Origin: Carettochelys insculpta
Lineage: Eukaryota > Chordata > Testudines > Carettochelyidae
Length of the DNA: 64,000 nt
Assembly: GCF_033958435.1 (NCBI RefSeq)
Contig: NC_134137.1
Location: 123,416,001-123,480,000 of the forward strand
Direction: 5' to 3'
In this document: positions 47,118-56,905 of the stretch, in pieces
Numbering within the stretch: the first letter of the stretch is position 1
How the letters are laid out: every line of letters starts with the position of its first letter
Program-made: the position numbers and the translations under genes
Notes under the pieces: generated by a model
Seen by the model: the letters and a program-made list of their open reading frames with translations, nothing else
What the model was told of the DNA's origin: nothing
Databases searched by the model: none

Positions 47118-48489
47118 CTTGCTAATCCCCTTGTCATGGCCCTTTCTGGGTGATTTGATTTCTGCACAGATATGTGGAAGATGTTTACCCCAGTTGGGGG
47201 GACATCTTGCCCAGAAGAATGCTGGTTCTTACAGAATATACCAGAGGATAACGTCGGGCACATACGACAAATGAATTTCTAAGAATATTTGTACATATTT
47301 CTAGATGAATTGAGTTCCATTACATTTACACCCCTTTCGTGTTCCCTTGCTTCAAATACTCTAATGAATTAATATACTGATAGAAATGCCCCTGGAACAG
47401 TGAATTCTGAGTAACTCTTGTAATATAGTAGTGGAAAAAAAACTTTTTATTTCATCTTCAGAAGTACTGTCACAATCTGCTTCCAAGAGTTGTACTTGTC
47501 CAAATCAGAGAGCAGAGAAATACAATGTGATACAGATAACAAGCTGTCCTGTAGTACTTTAAAGACAAACAAATTTAGTTATTAGGTAATAATTTGTTAG
47601 TCTTTATGGTGCTGCTGGACTGCTGCTTTTTTGCGAAGAGACAAATGAGACTTCGTGACGCATATGTCTGAGCAAAACGCTATTCACAAAGTATTCAGAA
47701 ATGATCAACAGTAACTAAAATGATTGGTCAAAATTGCTCAGCTAAGTTTGGATATCTAACGCAGTCAAGAAAAATCATTATTGTGATTCAATAGATGGAA
47801 AATCTTTTGAATAAACTATTTGTTATGAATTATTTGCTCTAAGGTTTTTATAAAAAATCTGTTTGGGTAATCACGGCTCACCCAGTTATAATGCAAAGAA
47901 CTGGCTGGCTTCCCCAGGGGCACCAGTTCAACAAAGAGTGAAGGAGGGGAGCCCACAGGGAGCTTCAGCTTGGAGCTTAACCTCCTACAGAGCTCGTAAA
48001 TTCTGCAAGAACTACGCTGAATAGAAATTCAGTTCATGTAGACCTTAGGTCTCTGCAGCTCTAGAAAGATTCATTCTGGGAATATAGCTAAACTTTGATT
48101 AACTGGGAGTTTTGGTTAATAAAAATCTTGTGAAATGGGCTTCACTGTAATAACCAAAATTGTGGACAGGGTTACCAGATATAACAGCAATGTGTGTGTA
48201 GAAGTATCATATGGCCTACTTCAATTACAGTAAAATATCCCACTTGCATGGAGCAAATGAAGATAAACAAAATTGACATATGATTCTGAAGAAAAAAATG
48301 AATTTTCCTCGATTAAATTTGGTTTGCTTGTGTATTAGGAATCTGTGACATTCCAGGGTGCAAGCCAAACCAATCAGTGGCTGTATCACTCCTTACCTGC
48401 AATCTTGGGTGTTTTCCATTGCTTTGTTGTGGTAGCTTCCAGCTTGGGTCACTCATAGTCAAGATGCCAGCATGTATGGCACATCCTCA
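47118..48489. other. No gene seen; small Penelope-like inverted pair at 47545-47640
   Basis: At 47545-47640, GTCCTGTAGTACTTTAAAGA and TTGTTAGTCTTTATGGTGCT form a short inverted pair of the Penelope-like 3' end. The remainder is AT-rich. Confidence 0.5.
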
Positions 48490-48870
48490 GGCTATATCTA
48501 TGTGGCATGCTGCTGCCGGCAAGGTCATGTCATTGAGGGCACTCGACAATGCAAATGGAGTGCTCATTTACAAGTCGCATGCCTGATTTGCATACTTTCA
48601 TGTGATCACTGTCCTGGCAGAGGTTTTGGTCACCACAAAACAAGCCCTCATTTTTGTCAGGGATAAGTGGCTGTTGGCCAGATGGGTTTTGGCCTACAGA
48701 ACCCCATCTACACAGCTTGTTTTGTGGCAACAGAAGCCTTTGCTATGACAGTGTTCACATTAGAGTATGCAAATGAGGTGTGGAATTTGTAAATGAGTGC
48801 CTCATTTGCATTGCTGAGTGTCCTCATTTGCATGACCATGCCGGCAGCAGCATGCCATGTAGGCATAACC
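48490..48870. mobile_element. MITE with about 105-bp terminal inverted repeats
   Basis: The left arm GGCTATATCTATGTGGCATG, CTGCTGCCGGCAAGGTCATG and AATGCAAATGGAGTGCTCAT is mirrored by the right arm ending CATGCCATGTAGGCATAACC. The loop is about 170 bp. The ends resemble the Harbinger-type MITEs. No clear target duplication. Confidence 0.78.
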
Positions 48871-49760
48871 CCAGTGTTTAGTTATAACCATAGCTCTGAT
48901 CCAGCAACTCAAACCCCAGAAGCCTGGCAGCACACTCCAGTCACAAGCTGGCGTCCATCACCACTTGCTTGTAACTTTTAGAGTGACCCCAGCACACACC
49001 CACTTATGGATGTGCCCCCTAAAACAAGTGTTCTGCACAGTCCAGACCTCTCTTGAGTGGTCCAGATACATTTGGTCAATTGCCCCTTTAATGGCTCAAT
49101 ATACAACAGTTTATTACTTTAGATGAAGTTGCCCCCACAGTTCAGTTTAACTACAATGTTGGATAGATTTTAATGAAAGAACTAAACACATTTATGTAAC
49201 TCCGAGGAGAGATGTCGTGAGCACAGTATAAGACATTAAAGTCACACATGGTTACAATAAAAATAAAGTGCTTCCCTGTACTAAAACTCGACAAAATAGA
49301 ATTCTTTCAAGGAGAATTGCCTCACTACATGTTCCCAGTCACACTGCTGATCACATTCTTATGCTAGGATCCACTCCAACAGTCCAGGGCCTATTTCTTT
49401 GGAGAGAAACATGGGGGTGTTTTGCCCCTCACATTTTTTAGTTCAGGCACCCTTTGAAATGTATATTCTCAGAGTGGCCCCTAAATAAAGTTCATTCCCA
49501 CTGAGATGGCAGAGACAAGGAGTCAGGTGGCAAAAGAAGTTGCACGCTATTATTTGTAAAAATGCCGATTGATTTGTTTCTTCCCTCTCCTTACTTGCCA
49601 AAGAATGGCCACTTGACAGGTGACTGCATATTAGTTTTGACATCACCTGGCTAGAGGCATTATCCTTTGTCTTTGAGAAATTGGTTTACTGAGAATTGCC
49701 AGGTAAACACACTTCCAACCTAACTCCATTTTATGTTCATAACTCTGCATGTAATGTCAC
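48871..49760. other. No gene seen; LTR-element-like stretch at about 48990-49340
   Basis: 48990-49340 has wording common in antisense retroelement remnants (CAACAGTTTATTACTTTAGA), without ends I can define. Confidence 0.45.
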
Positions 49761-49763
49761 TAC

Positions 49764-50460
49764 GGGTGCATCCACACTAGCTGGCTACTTCAAAGTAGCT
49801 GGCACAATGTCAAAATAGTACGTGTCGTGTCTACACGTTCCGTGAGCTATTTTGATGTTGAAATCGAAATTAGGTGGCGAGATGTCAAAATCGCTATTCC
49901 TGTCCAAAGATGGGAATAGCGTCCTACTTTGACATTCAACGTCGAATTAGGGCATGTGTAGACGATCCGCTTCCTGCTACGTCGAAGTAGTGGGGTCCTC
50001 CATGGCGGCCATCAGCTGAGGGGTTGAGAGATGCTCTGCCCAGCCCCTGGGAGGCTCTATGGTCACTGCGTGCAGAAGCCCTTAGCCCAGGGCTTCTAGC
50101 TGCTGCTGCAGCTGCTGCTGAAGCTGGGGCTCCATGCTGTGTGCCCGGGGTCTGCAACCGGTTGTCGGCTCTGTGGACCTCATGCTGTGTAGTCCGAGTG
50201 TGTCTGGGAGGTGCCCTTTAAGGGAGCGGCTTGGGGCTTTGGGGGCCCCTTATTTCGACGGGGAGCGCTTGTGTGTGTGGACACTCCGCATTTCCTTCCG
50301 GGGCGGCTCCTTTCGACGTTCTCCATTGCTACTTCGATGTTGAACGTCGATGGCACCAGCCCTGGAGGATGTGTACACGATACACATTGAAGTAGCCTAT
50401 TTCAATGTTCTTATGTTGAAATAGGCTACTTTGATGTAGTGTGCTAGAGTAGACATAGCC
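49764..50460 (+). mobile_element. Non-autonomous Harbinger, family A deletion copy
   Basis: The ends GGGTGCATCCACACTAGC and TAGAGTAGACATAGCC are flanked by a matching TAC duplication (49761-49763 and 50461-50463). It has the same orientation as element A. Positions 49970-50080 match the A sequence upstream of the Myb gene (GCGGCCATCAGCTGAGGGGT). Positions 50080-50140 hold the minus-strand remnant MEPQ, a Gln/Leu run, EALG and a stop, at the same deletion join as 990-1719. Unlike the others it keeps a longer GC-rich block at 50235-50330 containing TTTCGACG motifs. Confidence 0.88.
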
Positions 50461-50463
50461 TAC

Positions 50464-51102
50464 ATGTGTTTCAACATGAGATTATTGACCAGCAAGTTAT
50501 TAGTTTTCAAATGATACTTCACATTTTGTAGAAATTGTGTAACAGTAGTGTATGGGGATTTGAATACTCAATAACAATCTCAATAGTCTCACATAATCTC
50601 GATGAAAAGTGTTCAGGCATCATAACATTTTCTGGTTATCCAAATGGTGAAATAACCGTGTGGTCTTTTTGTTGGCTGCCTGCTCATAAATGCATGACAT
50701 AGGTTTCTGGCGATTTTTATAGCTATTAAAAAAAACCCATGACAGATGGTCTAGGAAAACTAAAATATTTTCTTTCTCCCAGAGTTTTCTACCACTACCA
50801 CCAAAAAACTGGGTGTGACAGATGAAGTTACAGTTGACATATTTTTACTGGTCACTAAATTTTCACTGTCATCACCAGTTCCAGCTGTGTCAACAGCCAT
50901 AAATTGTCAACATGTCTCATTGTGTAGTGTACAGTTCATCAAATACAGATTCATGTCATGATGAAGGAATAGTGTCTATGTGACACATAACATATCCTTG
51001 ATTTTATTTTGGCTGTCATTGAATGACTCCTGTAAGAGTCGTTTGATATTGTGCCTTGTGACACTTTTGAACATGTGTAGTCAATTTAATTGTTTAAGCC
51101 CC
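50464..51102. other. No gene seen
   Basis: AT-rich unique-looking sequence. Confidence 0.55.
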
Positions 51103-51248
51103 TATTAAAAGCAGCCAATTCATGTGGCAGTCTTGCCAGTCCATCTGTAAACAACAGAAGCATTTTAAACCTAGCACCATTATTATTGTTAGTAAAGCAA
51201 TGTTCATGGCTCCATAAGAACTTTTTGTGTTAAATCTTAAATTGGTGC

Positions 51249-51279
<31 letters not shown>

Positions 51280-51297
51280 GAATAGGGTAGGGCAGGG
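51103..51297 (-). repeat. Inverted copy of the segment at 52086-52270, with (AC)n
   Basis: CAACAGAAGCATTTTAAACC, TAGCACCATTATTATTGTTA and GTAAAGCAATGTTCATGGCT are the reverse complement of sequence at 52170-52250. Both copies carry a dinucleotide run next to CCCTACCCTATTCT: (AC)n at 51252-51279 here, (TG)n at 52104-52139 there. Confidence 0.85.
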
Positions 51298-51357
51298 GGT
51301 AAATAATAGTCATAAACCTCACCTTTGCAACTATCCTGGGACTGGATAAATATTTTT

Positions 51358-51793
51358 GGCCGTGTCTACACTAGCCAAAAACTTTGAAATAGCCATGCAA
51401 ATGGCCATTTCAAAGTTTACTAATGAAGTACTGAAATACATATTAAGCACCTCATTAGCACGCGGGCGGCCACGGCTCTTCGAAATTGACGCGGCTTGCC
51501 ATCGCGTGGCTCGTCCAGACAGGGCTCCTTTTCTAAAGGACTCTGGCTACTTCAAAGTCCCCTTATTCTTATGAGCAGATGGGAATAAGGGGACTTGGAA
51601 GTAGGCAGGGTCCTTTCGAAAAGGAGCCCCGTCTGGACGAGCCACACGATGGCGAGGAGCGTCAATTTTGAAGTGCCGTGGCTGCCCGCATGCTAATGAG
51701 GCACTGAATATGTATTTCAGCACTTCATTAGTAAACTTTGAAATGGCCATTTGCATGGCTATTTCAAAGTTTTTGGCTAGTGTAGACACTGCC
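51358..51793. mobile_element. Harbinger-type MITE, 436 bp
   Basis: The ends GGCCGTGTCTACACTAGCC and GGCTAGTGTAGACACTGCC are flanked by TTT on both sides (51355-51357 and 51794-51796). The arms match 7677-8032 (GAAATAGCCATGCAAATGGC, TACTAATGAAGTACTGAAAT). Fully palindromic with no coding capacity. Confidence 0.9.
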
Positions 51794-51834
51794 TTTAAGT
51801 CAAGACTCTGGGTTAGGGTAAGAGGCTTTAAAGC

Positions 51835-52099
51835 TGCTCTAACTCAAATTAGCCATTTGCATGCTCACGTAGATGTAGCCATGGAGTTTACTTACTTTGA
51901 AATAAGCCAGCCATGATTCTGAAATTATTGTGAAATAGCAGTTGCATTGCCTAGGTGCCAAGAATGTTATTTTGAAATAACAGCTGTTATTTTGAAATAA
52001 CTATGATGTGTAGAATTACCCTGAAGGTGCTGTAGAGGAGAAAGGCCCAATTCTCTGGTGCAGTGTGGCTCCTTTGTCTTGTTGTACCCTACCCTATTC

Positions 52100-52143
<44 letters not shown>

Positions 52144-52648
52144 CACCAGTTTACCATTTAACACAAAAAGTTCCTATGCAGCCATGAACATTGCTTTACT
52201 AACAGTAATAATGGTGCTAGGTTTAAAATGCTTCTGTTGTTTACAGATGGGAGTTTGCCACAATGAAAAAAAACATTTAAACCAGCCCCTTTTTCTTTGG
52301 GCATAGCCCCTCTGCCTGTAGCAAAGAGAAGGAGGATCATAGAAGGGCATTTATGACATATTTATGCTGCTAAATGATAACCTTGCACTTGGGTAAATTT
52401 CCTGGGGACAGATTCATGAATTTTATGAGGAAACTCTTTCAGTTGTACAACACAAAGGAGCCACACTGCACCAGAGAATTGTGCCTTTCTCCTCTACAGT
52501 TCCTTCAGGGTAATTCTACACATCATAGCTATTTCAAAATAACAGCTGTTATTTCGAAATAACTTTCTTAGCACCCATGCAAAGCAACTGTTATTTCAAA
52601 ATAATTTCAGAATCATGGCTGGCTTATTTCAAAGTAAGTAAACTTCAT
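51835..52648. repeat. Long inverted repeat, arms about 215 bp or more
   Basis: The left arm 51873-52086 and right arm 52441-52648 are inverted copies. Shared blocks include AAATAAGCCAGCCATGATTC, GTTATTTTGAAATAACAGCT, GTAGAATTACCCTGAAGG and GGTGCAGTGTGGCTCCTTTG. The mirror continues outward: 51835-51872 is a truncated reverse copy of the first about 35 bp of the MITE that starts at 52649. The spacer holds the 52086-52270 segment with (TG)n at 52104-52139. Confidence 0.85.
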
Positions 52649-53489
52649 GGCTACATCTACACTAGCATGCAAATGATAGAAATCAAAAATGCAAATGAGG
52701 CACAGATTTGCTTATCTGACACCTCATTTGCATATTTATAGGGTGCAAGAAGAGATTGTGACGGTCTCATGAGAGCAGATCGACCCCTCTGTGAATCCTC
52801 AGGAGAATCTAAACAGACCAGTCTGTGCAAGGTGAAAGCTGCAAACTAACTGCCATGGGAACAGCTGCAGAACAAGCCACACTTGCCAAGATTTCAAGGC
52901 TACGCTGGCAGTAGGCCACAAGAGACAGTGATAAGAAATGCATAGGCAATTTTAGGCAATCTTATGTTAATGAGTTCAGCTTTATCAGCTAGTGTTAGGA
53001 GGCCTGTTACTGAGCTTCTCCCCGAGCGAAGCTCCGATGCATCGGGTTTTGCCCCACTGGTGACTGCAGCGTTTTCGGGGCTCCCGCCGCGAGTGTCACA
53101 CACTTTCAATAAACCAAATATAGCACTTGCCTTCTGGGAGCAGCCTCGTCTCTGGGGAACCCGAGCCTATTTGGCTACAATATTCTTCTTTCAAAACAAC
53201 TTCTTTCAGACGAAGAGAAGCAGAGTAGATACAGCTCTTTCAAAAGTGATCCCAATCTTCAAAAGAACCCTTCCTCCTATTTTTTTTCAGGAAGAAGAGT
53301 TCTTTCGTAGATGGGGATTGCTTTTGAAAGAGCTGTGTCTGCACGGCTTATCTTCTTCTCAAAGAAGCTCTTTCTAAAGAAGAACATGCAAATGAGGTGC
53401 CAGATATGTAAATATGTGCCTCATTTGCATTTTTATTTCCCTTATTTGCATGCCTCGTTCAAAAGAGGAAAGCTAGTGTAGACACAGCC
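52649..53489. mobile_element. MITE with GGCTACATCTACACTAGC ends, interrupted by a solo LTR
   Basis: The ends GGCTACATCTACACTAGCAT and (reverse-complemented) GGCTGTGTCTACACTAGC are flanked by CAT on both sides (52646-52648 and 53490-53492). The outer arms contain mirrored ATGCAAATGAGGCAC blocks. The right half (53190-53390) has a second palindrome of CTTCTTTC/GAAAGAGCT words. The LTR at 52757-53179 was inserted into it. Confidence 0.85.
52757..53179 (+). mobile_element. Probable solo LTR of an endogenous retrovirus
   Basis: A 423-bp block starts TGTGACGG and ends GGCTACA (TG...CA), with an AATAAA at about 53108 some 70 bp before the end, followed by a T/C-rich stretch. This is the usual U3-R-U5 layout of an LTR. 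It interrupts the surrounding MITE. Flanks AGAT and ATAT give an imperfect 4-bp duplication. No gag, pol or env is present, so only the LTR remains after recombination or loss. Class not determined. Confidence 0.55.
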
Positions 53490-53980
53490 CATTGCATGAG
53501 GAACAGCACCTATTTCAAAATAGATATTTTGAAATAAGGGCTCTTTAGGGCTGTGTCTACATGAGCCCAAAATTTCAAAATGGCCATTTTGAAGTTTACT
53601 AATGAAGCACTGAAATACATATTCAGCGCCTCATTAGAATGCTGGCAGCCGCTGCACTTCAAAATTGACATGACTCACCGCCACGCGGCTTGTCCAGACG
53701 GGGCTTCTTTTCGAAAGAACCCCAGCAGCATCGAAATCCCCTTATTCCTATCTGCTGATGCACAATAGAGCCTATTGCGAAATACAGCAATTGGATACAC
53801 TATGGCTTATTTCAAAATAGGCTTCATTCCCCATCTAGGCTATGTCTACACATTTCAGCATTTCTAATGGCATTTGCATGGCCATTTTGAAGTTTTGGGC
53901 TAGTGTAGACATAGCCTAAATGGGTAATGAAACCTATTTCAAAATAAGTCATGGTGCATCCAGTTGCTCTATTTCACAAT
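53490..53980. mobile_element. Nested MITE fragments left of element A
   Basis: 53549-53916 has Harbinger-type ends GGCTGTGTCTACATGAGCCC and GGGCTAGTGTAGACATAGCC but is rearranged inside. The stretch 53765-53835 (CACAATAGAGCCTATTGCGA and following) is the inverted copy of 53925-53980 continued at 58703-58716 across element A. An older palindromic MITE of GCCTATTTCAAAATA type (also 53490-53548 and 58715-58860) therefore surrounds these pieces. Exact boundaries are uncertain. Confidence 0.6.
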
Positions 53981-54416
53981 AGCCGTGTCTACACGTGCAC
54001 GCTACTTCGAAGTAGCAGCACTAACTTCGAAATAGCGCCCGTCATGGCTACACGCATCGGGCGCTATTTCGAAGTTAACTTCGACGTTAGGCGGCGAGAC
54101 GTCGAAGTCGCTAACCCCATGAGGGGATAGGAATAGCGCCCTACTTCAACGTTCAACGTTGTAGTAGGGACCGTGTAGGCGTTGTGCATCCCGCAACGTC
54201 GAAATTGCGGGGTCCTCCGTGGCGGCCATCAGCTGAGGGGTTGAGAGACGCTCTCTGCAGCCCCTCAGCTCACTGGTGGCCGCGTGGAGCGGCCCCTTAA
54301 AGGTCCCCTCCCCCTCCCTTCCTGTGCAGGAAGCTGAGGGAACGTGCAGGCAGCAGCCCACACACGTGGCCAGCCTGCACGTCCCTCAGCCACCCAGAAC
54401 AGGGCCATCACCTGCC

Positions 54417-55322
54417 ATGGCTGCCCGGCAGCCCCCCCCCAGCGCCCCCAGGGGACCCCCTCCAAGGGGAGCCAGGGCAGCCAGCCCAGCCAGGCGGGCA
54501 GCCGGGCTGGCAAGCGGCAGCGGGGCCCCACCTGGACGGAGGCCGAGCTGCGGGACCTGCTGGGGCTCTGGAGCGAGGAGGAGGTGCTCCAGGTAATGGG
54601 GAGCAAGAGGCGGAATGCGGATGCGTTCGCTCGGCTGGCCGACGGCCTGGCTGCCCGGGGTCACCCTGCCTGCACTCCTGACCACGTCAGGAGTAAGGTG
54701 AAGGAGCTGCAGCAGGGTTACTCCCAGGCCCAGGATGCGTCCGGCTGATCTGGGGCCGCCCCCGTCACTTGCCCCTTTTACAGGGAGCTCAGGGACATCC
54801 TGAGCCCCCGGCACACCTCCTCCCCTCCGGCCACCCTTGATACTTCGGCCGACGAGCCCCAGCAGGCCCTTCAGCCAGAGTCCACCCCGGAGGTAAGCCC
54901 CGCACCCCTGGGGCCCCCCCCGGAGTCCACCCCTGGGACATCGCGGCAGGAGGAGGAGGAGGAGGAGAAGGGGGTCTCCTCCTCCGCAGAATCCGGGCTG
55001 CAGATCCTCCTCCTGCCATCTTGGAGCAGCAGCAGGGCCTCCGCCCCCCGGGGATCTCTGGACCGTGGGAGTGGACCGACAGGTAGGTACCCCCCTCTGG
55101 TGGACACCCCTGGGCTTGAGGGGTGGGGGATAATAGATATGTGTCCAGGGCCCCCCACATGCTCACATGGCCATGGCCCCAAGGACAGCAGGGCCATGTC
55201 CCTCACAGCAGTGCATCAGCTCCTGCCCCCCACCACCCCGCACGACAGTGCCATGCCCCATCCCTGGGGCAGGGGGGAGCAGAACCTCGAGGGGCCCCCA
55301 GGAGGAGGGGGTGGGACACCCT

Positions 55323-55367
<45 letters not shown>

Positions 55368-56586
55368 TGTGATGGAGTGGGGGGAGTGCAAAAGGGAGAC
55401 AGGCTAGATATGAGCAACAAGAGCCGAATAGCTCCCAGGGGCAAAGGATGATTGTGGGGCTACAGCTGGCAGGTGACACCTCTGCCCTGAACAAACAGGA
55501 GGGACGAGCCGAGCTGGCTTGGAATTGGGAGGGAGGGCGGGGGCCACAGGTAGAGGCTAGGGGAAGGGAGAGCTGGAAGGCAGCCAGCCTGAGGAGGGGG
55601 AAAGCTGCATCCCAGAGGGGTACCCCTTGGGGTCTTCTCCCCACGATGGGTTGGAAGGACTGTCTCTTCCGACAGCTGGTGCTGTCACTCCTGGGAGAAA
55701 CTGGGCATCTGTGGCCTAAGAAACCTCTCCTACTGTCAGACCCTGTGGGGTGAAGTGAGAGTCGCTCCCACCAGGGGACGGGGTGCAGGGCAGGGGGACC
55801 CCTGAACCCCATCCATCACAGCAGCATCTCCCGGGGATGGGGATGGGGAACCTGCAGCACAGGGCTGGGGGGACAAAGGCCACGGCTCGGGGCCCACACT
55901 AACGCCTGTCTCCATTCTTCTTCCCCCCTCCTCTCCTGTGTCCTGCACCTGCACCATCAGAAGGACCGGAAGAGAGCGCCAGCGAGGCATCAGAGGTCCC
56001 GGAGACCCCTCCGGGGCCATCGCTCCAGGCAAGCCCCTCGGCCGAGGACCGACCGGCCCCACAGCGGGCTAGACGGCGGACCCCGTGCCACCACCAGCTG
56101 ACGGTGACGGACCCCCAGCTGCTGGCCATCCACCGTTGGCAGCTGGAGGTCGCGGAGCAGCACCTGCAGCTGCAGAAGCGGGCACTGGCCTGGTGCCAAG
56201 AGGCATGGGGGGCCTACATGGAGACTTTCAACCGCCTGGTGGATTACCTGGCCCCCCATGCCGCGCCGGCCGCCGCAGCATCCGCCCTGCCTGCTCCACC
56301 CGCTGCTCCACATGTTGCAGTCCCGTCCGCCGTCGCCCCGCTACCCACCGCCGAGGGCCAGAGCTCCGAGGGACCCCTGGAGCCAGCTGAGACTCGCCGG
56401 GCATATCTTCCGGTCCGCCCCGCCCCCAGCCAGCCCCGGACAGGGCTGCGGCTGCGGTGGGGTCCTGGCCGCCCATGCCCAGTGCCGGACTTTAGGAGCG
56501 AGGGGCCTGGGACATGGCCCCCCCCCTTGTATATAGTTGGGACTTATTATTTTGTGCCCCCCGTTTGCTCCGTCCCCCCCATGTAA
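54417..56586 (+). pseudogene. Harbinger A Myb/SANT-like DNA-binding protein, one stop codon
   Basis: This is the partner protein of the transposase. In studied Harbinger elements it binds near the TIRs and carries the transposase into the nucleus. Exon 1 holds a trihelix Myb/SANT-like domain at about 54530-54745: TWTEAELRDLLGLWSEEEV, MGSKRRNADAFARLADGLAA and DHVRSKVKELQQGYSQA. A TGA at 54746-54748 interrupts the frame, which then stays open through an acidic Glu run to the donor ACAG/GTAGGT (exon end 55082). The acceptor is a long pyrimidine tract ending CACCATCAG at 55960. Exon 2 (55961-56586) joins in phase and encodes PQRARRRTP, then a helical stretch LLAIHRWQLEVAEQHLQLQK, then a Pro/Ala-rich tail. 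The best ATG (54417) is out of frame with the domain across a C9 run at 54432-54440. A competing donor GAG/GTAAGC lies at 54893. I call it a pseudogene because of the stop. Confidence 0.8.
55322..55367 (+). repeat. (CAG)n trinucleotide run in the Myb-gene intron
   Basis: About fifteen CAG units with one CAA, inside the intron 55083-55960 of the Myb-like gene. A separate CAG run encodes polyQ in the transposase of the same element. Confidence 0.92.
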
Positions 56587-56620
56587 ATAGTTCTCCCCTT
56601 TATCACCCCCTGGTTTTCTT

Positions 56621-56713
56621 TTTATTACTGAACACACTTTTTTATTACTATTGTTTTATTTGTACATACTACTTTGGTTCCACACGTTGTATATAGTTTG
56701 TTCTTGTTTTATT
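56621..56713 (-). promoter_or_regulatory. Candidate polyadenylation signals of the transposase gene
   Basis: Minus-strand AATAAA hexamers occur at 56713-56708, 56660-56655, 56646-56641 and 56626-56621, about 190-285 bp downstream of the transposase stop and between the two convergent genes. No plus-strand AATAAA follows the Myb-like gene before 56906. Confidence 0.55.
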
Positions 56714-56905
56714 TATAGTTAAAAAAAAAAAGTTCTGAAAGAAAAAGCAGTTTAAGTTCACCCACAAGTGCGTGCTGTCATTTGTCCAGGAAAAGTGGGA
56801 GGGGGGTGCGGTTGGGTGCTCCATGGTGTGGGCGTTGGGGCAGGGAGTGTGGTGGAGGAAGGGGTGGGCAGTGGGGGGCCTGGCAGAGTTCACCCCACGG
56901 CCTCA

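Noticed and set aside
52104..52139. (TG)n run as a regulatory Z-DNA element
   Set aside because: A plain dinucleotide microsatellite; its reverse copy at 51252-51279 shows that it travels with the surrounding repeat.
54893..55028. Earlier splice donor GAG/GTAAGC in the element A Myb gene
   Set aside because: It is a good donor by sequence, but the frame stays open to the donor at 55083, which joins exon 2 in phase. It remains a possible alternative.
55216..55812. A 198-codon minus-strand frame with a polyLeu run
   Set aside because: The polyLeu is the reverse reading of the intronic CAG run of the element A Myb gene. There is no conserved protein.
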